Shown here: piece by piece, positions 16,190 through 24,045 of the stretch
How positions within the stretch are numbered: the first letter of the stretch is position 1
How the letters are laid out: each line of letters opens with the position of its first letter
NCBI RefSeq assembly: GCF_018613875.1
Contig: NZ_JAGGPJ010000017.1
Span: forward strand, 103,267 to 167,266
Reading direction: 5' to 3'
From: Arthrobacter sp. ISL-28
GTDB taxonomy: Bacteria > Actinomycetota > Actinomycetes > Actinomycetales > Micrococcaceae
DNA length: 64,000 bases
Notes under the pieces: model-generated
Database searches by the model: none
What the model saw: the letters and a program-made list of their open reading frames with translations, nothing else
What the model was told of the DNA's origin: nothing
Position numbers and translations under genes: made by a program

Positions 16190-17090
16190 TCAGCCGGACC
16201 GGGTCCGATGCTGGTCGACAGAATTCAGATCGATGATCGGAAGGTGGCCGTCGGTGCGGATAGAGTCGCCACCACCGTTGCGGTGGTGGTAGCCGGTAGA
16301 GAAGTTCCTGATGACATGCACTGATTCCACCCGCATTGGCAGCACGAAGCGTCTCAATGATGAAATCGCGCTCTTCGTCGGTGTGGTCAGCGATTTTGTG
16401 AGTGATCTGGAAGGTGAACAGGGACAGGCCCACGCTTCGGTCATACGTTCCCGCACCTACCCAGTCCACCGCTATGCCGCCGGGCAACATCCAGCCGTCC
16501 GGGCACTTCCAAAACCGCACGTGATGCCTTTTGCGGGGGTTCCCGTCGATCTCACGTTGAAATGCCATGTCCTGCCTGTTCCCAAAAACGTAGAGCCAAC
16601 TGACAGGTGCTGCCGGATAGCTTCGCCCAAGGACCGTGGATTCGAGCGTTCGCCAGGCAGTGGCGGGAGTGAGCGGATCAGCCTCGACCCACCCCGCGGT
16701 AGTCATCGCCTGCCGCAACTCATCCGCCGGACCGATCACTGCCACGTTCACCGGGTCGCCGAGCACGCCGTCACCTGTCCGGGTGCGGCCGATGAAGTAG
16801 TCCGGAATGTACAGGCTGCTGAGGATCTTGTGCACGCGCGGCAGCAGCGCATAGGCGAGAATCAGCCACACGGGCAAGAACACCCAGACCTGTTCAGGCC
16901 CGCGCGCCAGCCGGGCGAGCAGGAAATAATAGACTGCCCAGCCCACTGCCACGGTGACGGCGGCGTACAGCAGGCGCTGGAGCACGGCCAGCACAGTCGC
17001 CCAGCGGCCCTGCCAGCGCTCCTTCCGGCTGGCTGACCGGGCATGGTCCGGTTCGGTCGGAACGGTCCGGTTGTCCTTACCCGACGACAC
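16190..17090 (-). pseudogene. LssY C-terminal-domain membrane protein, frameshifted near its end
   Basis: GTG 17090 has AAGGAG ~9 nt upstream. Residues ~30-80 hold two membrane segments (VLQRLLYAAVTVAVGWAVYY and VWVFLPVWLILAYALLP), then the soluble LssY_C domain (DPVNVAVIGPADELRQAM, SWLYVFGNRQDMAFQ, KRHHVRFWKCPDGWML). After FIIETLRAA the frame changes. The conserved ending (VESVHVIRNFSTGYHHRNGGG, GHLPIIDL) is in another frame and stops at 16190. Removing one base in the TT at 16336-16337 restores RAAMRVESVHVIRNF. Unshifted translation runs on to 16077. This is either a recent mutation or a sequencing error. The function of LssY_C is unknown. Confidence 0.75.
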
Positions 17091-17345
17091 TGCGTGTTCT
17101 CCTTCTTACGGTTGGCTGCTCACTGATGGCCAGGCCCCCGTGGTTCCCTCAGGCGTCCCAGTGAGCCAGCAAAAGAACTGGGGGGCGCGCCTCTCAGGAT
17201 AAGCATGAAAGGACGGCGTGTGCAGGCAGCAGGAGCGAATCGAGGCCTGCAAGGCGGAAGTTTGACAGCTGGCCCTTGAGAGGCCAAGTGGAACCGCGGC
17301 CGAGAAACCTGCCGACGGGCCTGGGTGTGCTTCTTATGCGACCTG

Positions 17346-17930
17346 TCAGGCGGCCAGCCGTGCCGCTCCGAATGACACGCTGAACTGAACGCACCATAGA
17401 TCAACGGACTTGTACTTGGACAGGTCGACGCTCTTGGGGATTTCGTAGACCTGGTTGCCCTGATTTCCTTTGATCAGGCCAAGGTCATGATGCTCGGCAG
17501 AACCTGCCGTGTACCAGCCGGCCCGTCCTTCCACCACGTCTGCTGCACTCAGCCAAACATGCACATCGGGCCCGTTCGACGTGTCGAGGTTCTCCAAGGT
17601 CAGTATCCGGGAGCCGTCCGGCTTCTGGATGATCCGAACGGTTCCGGTTGTTGCGTGTTCGTGGCTGATCAAGGAACCCGAGCCGATCTGAACCGGCCCG
17701 GCAGACGCCGTCGGGCTCTTGGGGGCAGCGGATGGCACAGGTGTGCCCGTTGCAGCCGGCGAGGGTGGCGCTGGAAAGGGGGATGCGGCCACGGTGGGGA
17801 TCTGCTCATCCACACGGACGTCGACAAACAGGAGCCATGGCTTGAACAGGGCGAGTCCAACAGCGATCACAACGACGGCGACCGCCGCCGCCACAATCAC
17901 CCAGATTCGCTTCCGGCCATCTGCATTCAC
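17346..17930 (-). CDS. DM13-domain membrane-anchored protein
   Basis: GTG 17930 (AAGG ~8 nt upstream) gives 194 residues; a TTG at 17993 in the same frame is an alternative. A basic N-terminus and one hydrophobic segment (WVIVAAAVAVVVIAVGLALF, ~9-28) form a signal anchor. A Pro/Ala/Ser-rich extracytoplasmic linker (~45-85) follows, then a DM13 domain (SGSLISHEHATTGTVRIIQ, LTLENLDTSNGPDVHVWL, YEIPKSVDLSKYKSVDLWCVQF) with the conserved Cys in DLWC. DM13 is proposed to be a redox/electron-transfer module with its single Cys. No partner gene is adjacent. Confidence 0.82.
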   Translation of the reverse strand: MNADGRKRIWVIVAAAVAVVVIAVGLALFKPWLLFVDVRVDEQIPTVAASPFPAPPSPAATGTPVPSAAPKSPTASAGPVQIGSGSLISHEHATTGTVRIIQKPDGSRILTLENLDTSNGPDVHVWLSAADVVEGRAGWYTAGSAEHHDLGLIKGNQGNQVYEIPKSVDLSKYKSVDLWCVQFSVSFGAARLAA

Positions 17931-18079
17931 AGTGAACACCTTGCCCCTGAAGATTTCCGAAGATGAGGTTGGACGCTGTTTCTGCCCATGCAATCATCGT
18001 CCTCGCTCCTGGTGGCAGGGGCAACGGGGAGGATAATTACATCGAGAGCCAACCTTAGCGCGTAGATGAGGGGGTCCGG

Positions 18080-18667
18080 GTGCAGACGATTCCGCGCATC
18101 ACCGTGGAGGTGCCGGTACTCAAGATTGGGTCCACACCCTCCGACTATGAGGAACTGGGCAGCTACGTCCACGGTCTGCGCAAGCGGCAGGGACTGCATA
18201 TGACGCTGCTGCACATCGGCGTCCTGGAGGACTTTTCCCGGGACATCGCCGAATGGACCAAAGGCAACACCAGCACGGCCGACGCCATCCAACGGACAGT
18301 TGCCTGGTTGCCGGAGCTACCGATTCTTGGAGGGTTTTCAGGACAGGCCGAAAGGCTTGTCGTACTGGGCGGCGGCAGTGTGTACGGACTCGAAGTTGAG
18401 GTGCCCCAGCAGGTCAGGGACTTTCAGGTGTTCCTGGTCCAGGCGCTGCGCGAACTGCTGGACGGGCTGCTCGTGGACAATGTGGACGACTTTATTCTCA
18501 GTTCACGCGCGCTGGGGTTCAGGTATCCCCGCTGGAAGCCCCATATCGCGGTGGGCCGCCCGAAAACCAGGGGCGGCGGAGCGTGGGAGATTGCACCGTT
18601 GGCGATCGATTTCGGCGCATCACGGATCAGGAACCGCCAATTCCTCCCGGCGATCGACGCCGGCTGA
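18080..18667 (+). CDS. 2H-phosphoesterase superfamily protein (2'-5' RNA ligase-like)
   Basis: A 195-residue protein starting at GTG 18080 with GAGGGGG 5 nt upstream. Two His motifs are visible: GLHMTLLHIG (H40-x-T42) and KPHIAVGR (H155). The 2H family hydrolyses 2',3'-cyclic or 2'-5' phosphodiester bonds or ligates RNA. The second motif has Ala where the family usually has Thr or Ser (H-I-A-V), so activity is not certain. It is transcribed convergently with a membrane protein 10 bp downstream. Confidence 0.7.
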   Translation: MQTIPRITVEVPVLKIGSTPSDYEELGSYVHGLRKRQGLHMTLLHIGVLEDFSRDIAEWTKGNTSTADAIQRTVAWLPELPILGGFSGQAERLVVLGGGSVYGLEVEVPQQVRDFQVFLVQALRELLDGLLVDNVDDFILSSRALGFRYPRWKPHIAVGRPKTRGGGAWEIAPLAIDFGASRIRNRQFLPAIDAG

Positions 18668-18677
18668 GGTGCGCGAG

Positions 18678-19586
18678 TCAACTGGTGCGCGAGGTGATGG
18701 AAATCACCGCGGTCACGAAAACAGGCAGTGCCGCGGCGGAGGCCAGGACTACGACTGCTGTCCCAACCCATGCCGGAATTCGCCACGAATGCGCTGCGCG
18801 CAGAAAGGAAAGCGGAAACGTGCTCATCCAAATGAGCAGCAGCAGTGCACCTATGCCGACGGCCACGCCGGCGGGAGGAAAGACTACAGCGCCGATAAGC
18901 AGCGGTGTGTAGTACCTGAACGATTCGTCGCGCCACAGGGGAACCCGTCCGCTCCACCAGCCTGCCGCCGCAGCGACCACCGCGCCATGCAGGACCGCGA
19001 GGCCGCCAAAGAGCGCGACCGCAAGCCAGCCGGGTTCGACGATGCTGAAATCGATATTGTCAGCGCGCAAGGGATCCAACAGCGCGCCAAACCATAAGAG
19101 AAGGACAGCGCCGAGCAACGGGCCTGCGAGGCGGCCAGTCGGAAGCCAGCGCCGCAGGACAACGTACAGCAACGCGGCAAAATAGCCAGCCGGAAGCCCT
19201 CCGAAAAACAGTAGCGCCATCGACCCCTCCAATGTAGGGAAGCCGATGTTGGCTTGAGCTTCAGTGAGCCGGCCCTGGGCGGAATCCGGCGATGTGTGCG
19301 CCAGAATGCGCATGATCAGCCGCCCTCCCGGCCATGCGGCAAGCACTGCTGAAACCAGCGCCGAAAAGGTGACGACGTTAGCCCACCAGAAGTACCGGCG
19401 GAGCGCGCGCAACTTAGCCTCCGTGCGGGCCTCGCGCTGATCGGTGTACTGAACGGACCCCTCCCGTTGATCCCGGGATGAGGCCTCATCAACCGGCACC
19501 CGAATGCGCCTGTTTCCCCAAACGATCACTACGAGGAGTCCGAGAAACAAGAGAAGAGAGCATCCAACGACGATTGCGGCAGTCAT
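18678..19586 (-). CDS. Multi-pass membrane protein of unknown function
   Basis: A 302-residue protein from ATG 19586. It has an N-terminal transmembrane helix (AAIVVGCSLLLFLGLLVVIV), a charged loop to ~65, and about six further hydrophobic helices, including VVTFSALVSAVLAAW, SMALLFFGGLPAGYFAALLY, LLGAVLLLWFGALL, WLAVALFGGLAVLHGAVVAA, LLIGAVVFPPAGVAVGIGAL and VGTAVVVLASAAALPVFVT. No family was recognised. The ribosome site is weak. Neighbours give no functional clue. Confidence 0.65.
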   Translation of the reverse strand: MTAAIVVGCSLLLFLGLLVVIVWGNRRIRVPVDEASSRDQREGSVQYTDQREARTEAKLRALRRYFWWANVVTFSALVSAVLAAWPGGRLIMRILAHTSPDSAQGRLTEAQANIGFPTLEGSMALLFFGGLPAGYFAALLYVVLRRWLPTGRLAGPLLGAVLLLWFGALLDPLRADNIDFSIVEPGWLAVALFGGLAVLHGAVVAAAAGWWSGRVPLWRDESFRYYTPLLIGAVVFPPAGVAVGIGALLLLIWMSTFPLSFLRAAHSWRIPAWVGTAVVVLASAAALPVFVTAVISITSRTS

Positions 19587-19732
19587 CAAGTATCACCAAC
19601 TCCAAAAGCAGGATGGAGACTATTGTGCTCCCGGCTGCCCGCCGTGGCCACATGCACCGCATGGCTGGGCGCACAAGTAGGTGGGTCTAGGCGCTGAGCC
19701 TTGTTCGCAGCCGCGCGGCGCAGCCAAGGATC

Positions 19733-20086
19733 TTAGGTTTTGAAGCGCAAGGCACGCATCTGGTCGCGGCCGTCTTCAGTGATCCGATCCGGACCCCACG
19801 GAGGCATCCATACCCAATTCAAACGCCAATCGTCAACAACGCCGTTCAAGACCTTGGCTACTTGGGCTGCAATCACCTCGGTCAACGCACACGCCGCTGA
19901 TGTCAAGGTCATTTTGATCAACAGTGCGTTGTCCTGCCCATACTCAAGACCGTAGAGGAGCCCCAGGTCGACGACATTGACGCCAAGTTCGGGGTCGACA
20001 ACGTCCTTAAGGGCGGCTTTGACATCTTCAAGAGGAGCGCGGACGGGGTTCATTGCCGGAGCAGGGCTGAACTCCGTCTTAGACAT
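19733..20086 (-). CDS. DUF59/MIP18 family Fe-S assembly factor (SufT/PaaD-like)
   Basis: A 117-residue protein. ATG 20086 is chosen for its GGAGGAG ribosome site 4 nt upstream. LEDVKAALKDVVDPELGVNVV (family motif around D-P-E-L-G), then DLGLLYGLEY and MTLTSAACALTEVIAAQ with the conserved Cys, and VWMPPWGPDRITEDGRDQM at the end. This family (SufT, PaaD, Cia2) helps insert Fe-S clusters into target proteins. Here it is alone, divergent from a flavin reductase, with an IdeR-like iron box 103-121 bp upstream of its start, which fits iron-linked regulation. Confidence 0.85.
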   Translation of the reverse strand: MSKTEFSPAPAMNPVRAPLEDVKAALKDVVDPELGVNVVDLGLLYGLEYGQDNALLIKMTLTSAACALTEVIAAQVAKVLNGVVDDWRLNWVWMPPWGPDRITEDGRDQMRALRFKT

Positions 20087-20188
20087 TGCTCTCCTCCACG
20101 TCATCCGCATGAAGTGATTTTGCCCAGTCGATGGCGTTACGCGGTTGTTCGTCCACTTCAAAAACCCTGCTACAGTCTACGGCAGAAG

Positions 20189-20207
20189 AAAGGGTAGCCT
20201 AACCTAA
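20189..20207. promoter_or_regulatory. DtxR/IdeR-type iron box
   Basis: AAAGGGTAGCCTAACCTAA; its reverse complement TTAGGTTAGGCTACCCTTT matches the mycobacterial/corynebacterial iron-box consensus TTAGGTTAGGCTAACCTAA at 16 of 19 positions, with 13 consecutive matches at one end. It lies between the divergent SufT-like gene (start 20086) and the flavin reductase (start 20346), so it could control either. Identification is by consensus match only. Confidence 0.7.
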
Positions 20208-20345
20208 AAATCTGTCATCCTGAGATCATAGTTCGAAAGCGACACCGTGGAAACACCCCTCCTCATACCGAGGGTGTGCCTTCATTGCAATCTGTCAATG
20301 CAAGGACGTGGTCCTCTCGTCCGCCCAACCACCAAGGACCCCTGC

Positions 20346-20924
20346 ATGGCAATCCAGCACACTCTCGCAGCTCGCCGCATGACCCGCACAGCCAAAAACC
20401 GGTTTGCGGAGACGCCCAGCACTGAGGACTTTAAGGCGGCTTTCCGCAACCATCCTGCCGGCGTCGCCATCATTACCGCGCAAGGGCCCACTGGCCCGGT
20501 AGGCCTGACCGCCAGTTCGGTCTTCTCCGTCTCGGTGAACCCGCCGCTACTGGTCTTCTCCCTCTCCGCTCAGTCATCCTCCGCGTCTGCAATCCGGGAA
20601 GCCGGGTCCGTTGTCGTCCACCTGCTGGGCGCAGACCAGATTGACGTTGCCAAGACCTTCGCGACAGGCGGCATCGACCGCTTCGGCGGCACCACCACGT
20701 GGCATCGCCTGATCACGGGCGAGCCCGTTTTATCCAGGGCCAATGCCTGGATGCGCGGGACAATTGTCAACGAAATGAGTGCCGGGGACTCCACTGTGGT
20801 CGCCGTGCAGGTGCTGCAGGTCAACATCCCCGCCGCTGAGGGCCAGGATGCCGAGCCCGCCCGCCCGCTGGTGTATCACGACCGCTCCTGGCATTCGCTC
20901 AGCCCTGCTTCAGCGGTGAGCTAG
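20346..20924 (+). CDS. Flavin reductase (FMN-binding split-barrel) family protein
   Basis: A 192-residue protein. ATG 20346 is favoured by AAGGA 7 nt upstream; an in-frame GTG at 20247 lacks one. The flavin-reductase-like domain is clear: DFKAAFRNHPAGVAIITA, then GLTASSVFSVSVNPPLLVFSL, SSASAIREAGSVVVHLLG, and RPLVYHDRSWHSL at the end. Members reduce FMN/FAD for partner monooxygenases or reduce ferric iron. Given the IdeR-type box upstream and the convergent ferritin gene, a role in iron reduction or release is plausible. That is inference. Confidence 0.82.
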   Translation: MAIQHTLAARRMTRTAKNRFAETPSTEDFKAAFRNHPAGVAIITAQGPTGPVGLTASSVFSVSVNPPLLVFSLSAQSSSASAIREAGSVVVHLLGADQIDVAKTFATGGIDRFGGTTTWHRLITGEPVLSRANAWMRGTIVNEMSAGDSTVVAVQVLQVNIPAAEGQDAEPARPLVYHDRSWHSLSPASAVS

Positions 20925-21526
20925 AGAGATCCCCCCGCGGCGTCCGGAGTGCCGGAGTCGTGGCCTCCGCCACCATGGCCGCCGCCGTGGTGTCCGCCAT
21001 GTCCGTGATGGCCGCCATGTCCGTGGGCGCCGCCATGTCCGTGGGCGCCGACCCGTTCGCGGGCGAGGAAGTTTTCGATGTCGAAGAGGTTGTCCGCGCG
21101 GCGGGCAATGTTCAGCAGCGTGGTCATCGACGCCACTTCCTCCACTTGCTCCTTAAGGAACCAGAGCATGAACTGTTCTCCCAAGGCGTCATTTTCCGCC
21201 CTTGCGGCCGCGAAGAGTTCCTTGATGTTCTCTGTGACTTCCTGTTCTTGGGCGAGGGCGAGTTCAAGCGGTTCCTCAACCTTGCTGAAGTCGTTGCGGA
21301 CGGGCTCCACCCCCGGGATGGTGACGGTGAGTCCGCGGTCCAGAATGTATCGGACCATCATCATGGCGTGGTTTCGTTCTTCCAGTGACTGCCGGTAGAA
21401 GTGCCTGGCCAGCTGGGGCAGGTCCTGCCTATCAAACCAGGCTGCAACGGCGATATATTGCTGCGAAGCGGCGAACTCGTTGCCGACCTGGTGTGCCAGC
21501 AGTTCTTCGAATCTACGGTTAGCCAT
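20921..21526 (-). CDS. Ferritin with His/Gly-rich C-terminal tail
   Basis: A 201-residue protein starting at ATG 21526 (GAGGAG 6-7 nt upstream). Residues 1-155 form a ferritin four-helix bundle: ferroxidase-centre candidates E17, E50 and H53 (SLEERNHAM) and E94, plus QFMLWFLKEQVEEVASM. Residues 160-190 are an unusual tail with 11 His in a Gly-rich stretch. It stores iron as a 24-mer in the family. Its stop codon shares the tetramer CTAG (20921-20924) with the convergent flavin-reductase stop codon. The tail suggests metal binding or delivery at the shell surface (inference). Confidence 0.93.
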   Translation of the reverse strand: MANRRFEELLAHQVGNEFAASQQYIAVAAWFDRQDLPQLARHFYRQSLEERNHAMMMVRYILDRGLTVTIPGVEPVRNDFSKVEEPLELALAQEQEVTENIKELFAAARAENDALGEQFMLWFLKEQVEEVASMTTLLNIARRADNLFDIENFLARERVGAHGHGGAHGHGGHHGHGGHHGGGHGGGGHDSGTPDAAGGSL

Positions 21527-21756
21527 CGGGGTCTCCTCGGGTCGTGGTTGAAGGCTGCTGCCGACGCCGGGGCCTTGGCGGCCAGTGCTGCCAGCGGAGG
21601 CATAAATGAGGATCCTCTGCTGTCGACTCCGGGTCAAGACCCGCCTGCTCCCGTTTTGAGCAGCGTTCCGTGTGTCCGACGGCAGGCCGAAAACGTCCTC
21701 GAGCAGCGGAAACACCGGCACGACAGTCTGCTCCCGATGCGTGACAGCAAGACCGT

Positions 21757-22674
21757 CTATCGTGGATGCCCGAGCGGCGAGAATGCCTGGATCAACGCGT
21801 CCCTCACAGCACTGACGCTTTCCTTTTCAAGCGCCGAGGAGCGCGCGATGGCGACGATGCTGCGGTATGAGTTGCCCGGAAGCGTCGCTACGGGGCTGTT
21901 TGTGGGCCGCAGACCCATCATGAGTGGTGTGGCGAGCGTGATGCCCACACCAGATTCCGCCAGTGCGATGGAGACGGCGGTGTCTGTCACAGTGTGCCGG
22001 ACATTGGGCTCAATCCCTGCCTGCGCGCAGGCGAAGCGGCACGCCCTGCCGAAGTACGTCTCAATGGGCGGGAGAACCCAGTCCGTAGCGTTTGCGTAGT
22101 CCACCAAGGCGTCCTTGTCACCGACCATTTCCCCGGTCGCAGGGGGAAGCACCATCAGGAAGGGCTCGCGGTGCAGCAGTTCGGTGACGACACCGCGCAA
22201 CGGAGGTTGAGGTGCGTCGTCATAGCTCAGTCCCAGGGCTATGTCTATCTGATGGTTAAGAATCGCTTGGGGCATCATTTCAACGTCCACCTCCACCGCT
22301 TGGATGGCCACGTGCGGGGTGGTTTTGCGCAGGTACTCTATGGCCGGCTGCATCGCCGAGACGGCAGCAGAGCCGAAGACCCCGAGGGAAACCACCGTTC
22401 TTTGCTCCGACTGGGGCCCGCTGAGGGCGGCTGCCGCCTTTCGTTCGTCCTCCAGGAGGATTCCGGCGTGCTGAAGCAGCGTCACTCCAGCGTCGGTGAG
22501 CGTAACCCGGCGGCCGTCACGGGCGAAGATCGGTCGTGGAAGACCGGCCTGCAGCGCTGCCATTTGCTGCGAGACAGCACCCGGAGTGAAGCCGAGCGCC
22601 TCAGCCGCCGACGTCATTGTGCCCAGTTCCGCTACTACCTTGAAGGTCCTCAGCTGCTCGAACGTCCACTTCAT
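21757..22674 (-). CDS. LysR-family transcriptional regulator
   Basis: A 305-residue protein. The N-terminal winged helix-turn-helix reads FKVVAELGTMTSAAEALGFTPGAVSQQMAALQ (about 11-42, the helix-turn-helix), followed by the linker and a periplasmic-binding-protein-like effector domain (VVSLGVFGSAAVSAM, DIALGLSYDD, SGVGITLATPL). It is divergent from the FAD oxidoreductase/hglS/amaB operon with a 98-bp shared promoter region, so it is the likely regulator of that operon. A short perfect inverted repeat overlaps its start. Confidence 0.9.
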   Translation of the reverse strand: MKWTFEQLRTFKVVAELGTMTSAAEALGFTPGAVSQQMAALQAGLPRPIFARDGRRVTLTDAGVTLLQHAGILLEDERKAAAALSGPQSEQRTVVSLGVFGSAAVSAMQPAIEYLRKTTPHVAIQAVEVDVEMMPQAILNHQIDIALGLSYDDAPQPPLRGVVTELLHREPFLMVLPPATGEMVGDKDALVDYANATDWVLPPIETYFGRACRFACAQAGIEPNVRHTVTDTAVSIALAESGVGITLATPLMMGLRPTNSPVATLPGNSYRSIVAIARSSALEKESVSAVRDALIQAFSPLGHPR

Positions 22675-22688
22675 ATAGACATTCTATA
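22674..22688. promoter_or_regulatory. Palindrome in the LysR/catabolic-operon intergenic region
   Basis: TATAGA-CAT-TCTATA is a perfect 6-bp inverted repeat lying directly at the LysR start codon, with a TATAGA-like -10 element for that gene just beside it. Its size and position suit an autoregulatory LysR site. The regulator-site link is inferred from position. Confidence 0.45.
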
Positions 22689-22772
22689 CAAACTGTTGAA
22701 ATCTCATCGATTGACCTAAACGAAGGATTTAGCCGAAGGTTGTTCCAAGAGGACTTTGTTGGAGGGATCACA

Positions 22773-23978
22773 ATGCAGATAAAACACGTGGACAATGTTG
22801 TTCCGTTGGTCAAATCACCCGACCACGCCCTACCGGTGGCGGGCGATGTCGTCATTCTGGGCGGCGGAATCATGGGAACGAGCATTGCCTACCATCTGGC
22901 CGAGGCCGGCGTAAAGAACATCGTCTTGGTCGAGCGGAATGTGCTGGGCTCTGGATCTTCAGCCAAGCCCCTGGGCGGCGTCCGCGCCACGTTCTCCGAT
23001 CCCGGCAATATCAGGCTCGGGCAACGCAGCCTGGAGGCCTACGAGCGGTTCAATGAGAAGTTCAAGACGGACATCGGACTCCGGCAGGTTGGCTACCTCT
23101 TCCTGTGCCGGAACGAAACCGAGCTTCTGCAGGTGGAAGACAGCACACATATCCAGAACCACCTTGGTGGTTCGAGCCGGATGGTCTCGCCGGACGAAGC
23201 ACATCGGATCAACCCTTTCCTGGACCCGCGTGCGCTGGTGGCGGCATCGTATTCTCCGCGAGACGGTTTCGCCGAGCCTTCCAAAGTAGTCCAGGCCTAC
23301 GCAGAAGCCGCCCGGCAACTGGGGGTGACGATCTGCCAGGACACGGAAATCCTGGACATCGACGCCACCGGCGGTGCGATCCGCGCGGTTCACACAAACC
23401 GGGGGTCGATCCGGACTTCCACGGTTGTCTGTACCGCTGGTGCCTGGTCGACGAGACTTGGGGCGATGGCCGGCGTCCATCTGCCGATTGAACCTGTCCG
23501 CCGCCAGATCGGCATGACCCCGCAGGGGCTCAAGCCGCTTCCGACGGTTCCGTTCACCCTTGACCTCTCGACGACGCTCTACTTCCACAACTACCTCAAC
23601 GGGATGCTTCTGGGAATTTCCAACCAGGACCAGGAACCGGGTTTCTGCCGGGAGTTCGACTACCAGTGGCTGCCGGCCTTCAACCGGGCCGCGGAGATCG
23701 TCGCCCCGTCCCTGGCCCACCAGGACCTGGATGTCGGTTGGGCAGGGCTGTACGAAAACACCCCGGACCACAACGCAATGATCGGCTCTTCGGACACCGT
23801 GGAAGGTTTCATGTACGCCACCGGATTCTCAGGCCACGGCTTCCTGCAGGGGCCAGCCGTGGGCGAACTCATCCGGGACATGTATCTGGGCCGGGAATCC
23901 TTCATGGATCCGGAACAGTTCAGTGCAGCAAGGTTTGCCGGTGAACTCTCCCAGGTTAGAGAAGTCCACATCATCTGA
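22773..23978 (+). CDS. FAD-dependent amino-acid oxidoreductase (DAO family; candidate L-pipecolate oxidase)
   Basis: A 401-residue protein; ATG 22773 has GGAGGGA 5-6 nt upstream. It opens with a Rossmann FAD motif, DVVILGGGIMGTSIAYHLAE (GxGxxG), then LVERNVLGSGSSAKPLGGVRA, and closes with FMYATGFSGHGFLQGPAVGEL, the DAO/sarcosine-oxidase-beta C-terminal flavin loop. The substrate is an amine or imino acid. First gene of an operon with hglS and an AmaB-like dehydrogenase, so L-pipecolate oxidase (AmaA role, giving piperideine-6-carboxylate) is the best guess. Sarcosine, proline or D-amino-acid oxidation cannot be excluded. Confidence 0.8.
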   Translation: MQIKHVDNVVPLVKSPDHALPVAGDVVILGGGIMGTSIAYHLAEAGVKNIVLVERNVLGSGSSAKPLGGVRATFSDPGNIRLGQRSLEAYERFNEKFKTDIGLRQVGYLFLCRNETELLQVEDSTHIQNHLGGSSRMVSPDEAHRINPFLDPRALVAASYSPRDGFAEPSKVVQAYAEAARQLGVTICQDTEILDIDATGGAIRAVHTNRGSIRTSTVVCTAGAWSTRLGAMAGVHLPIEPVRRQIGMTPQGLKPLPTVPFTLDLSTTLYFHNYLNGMLLGISNQDQEPGFCREFDYQWLPAFNRAAEIVAPSLAHQDLDVGWAGLYENTPDHNAMIGSSDTVEGFMYATGFSGHGFLQGPAVGELIRDMYLGRESFMDPEQFSAARFAGELSQVREVHII

Positions 23979-24045
23979 GCCCTTCAACAAAACGACCATC
24001 TGCACCATCGCCACCCAAAAAGACAGCACCAGAAAGGACAAGCCC

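Noticed and set aside
20945..21040. CRISPR-like or tandem repeat array
   Set aside because: The repetitive DNA encodes the His/Gly-rich tail of ferritin and has no spacers.
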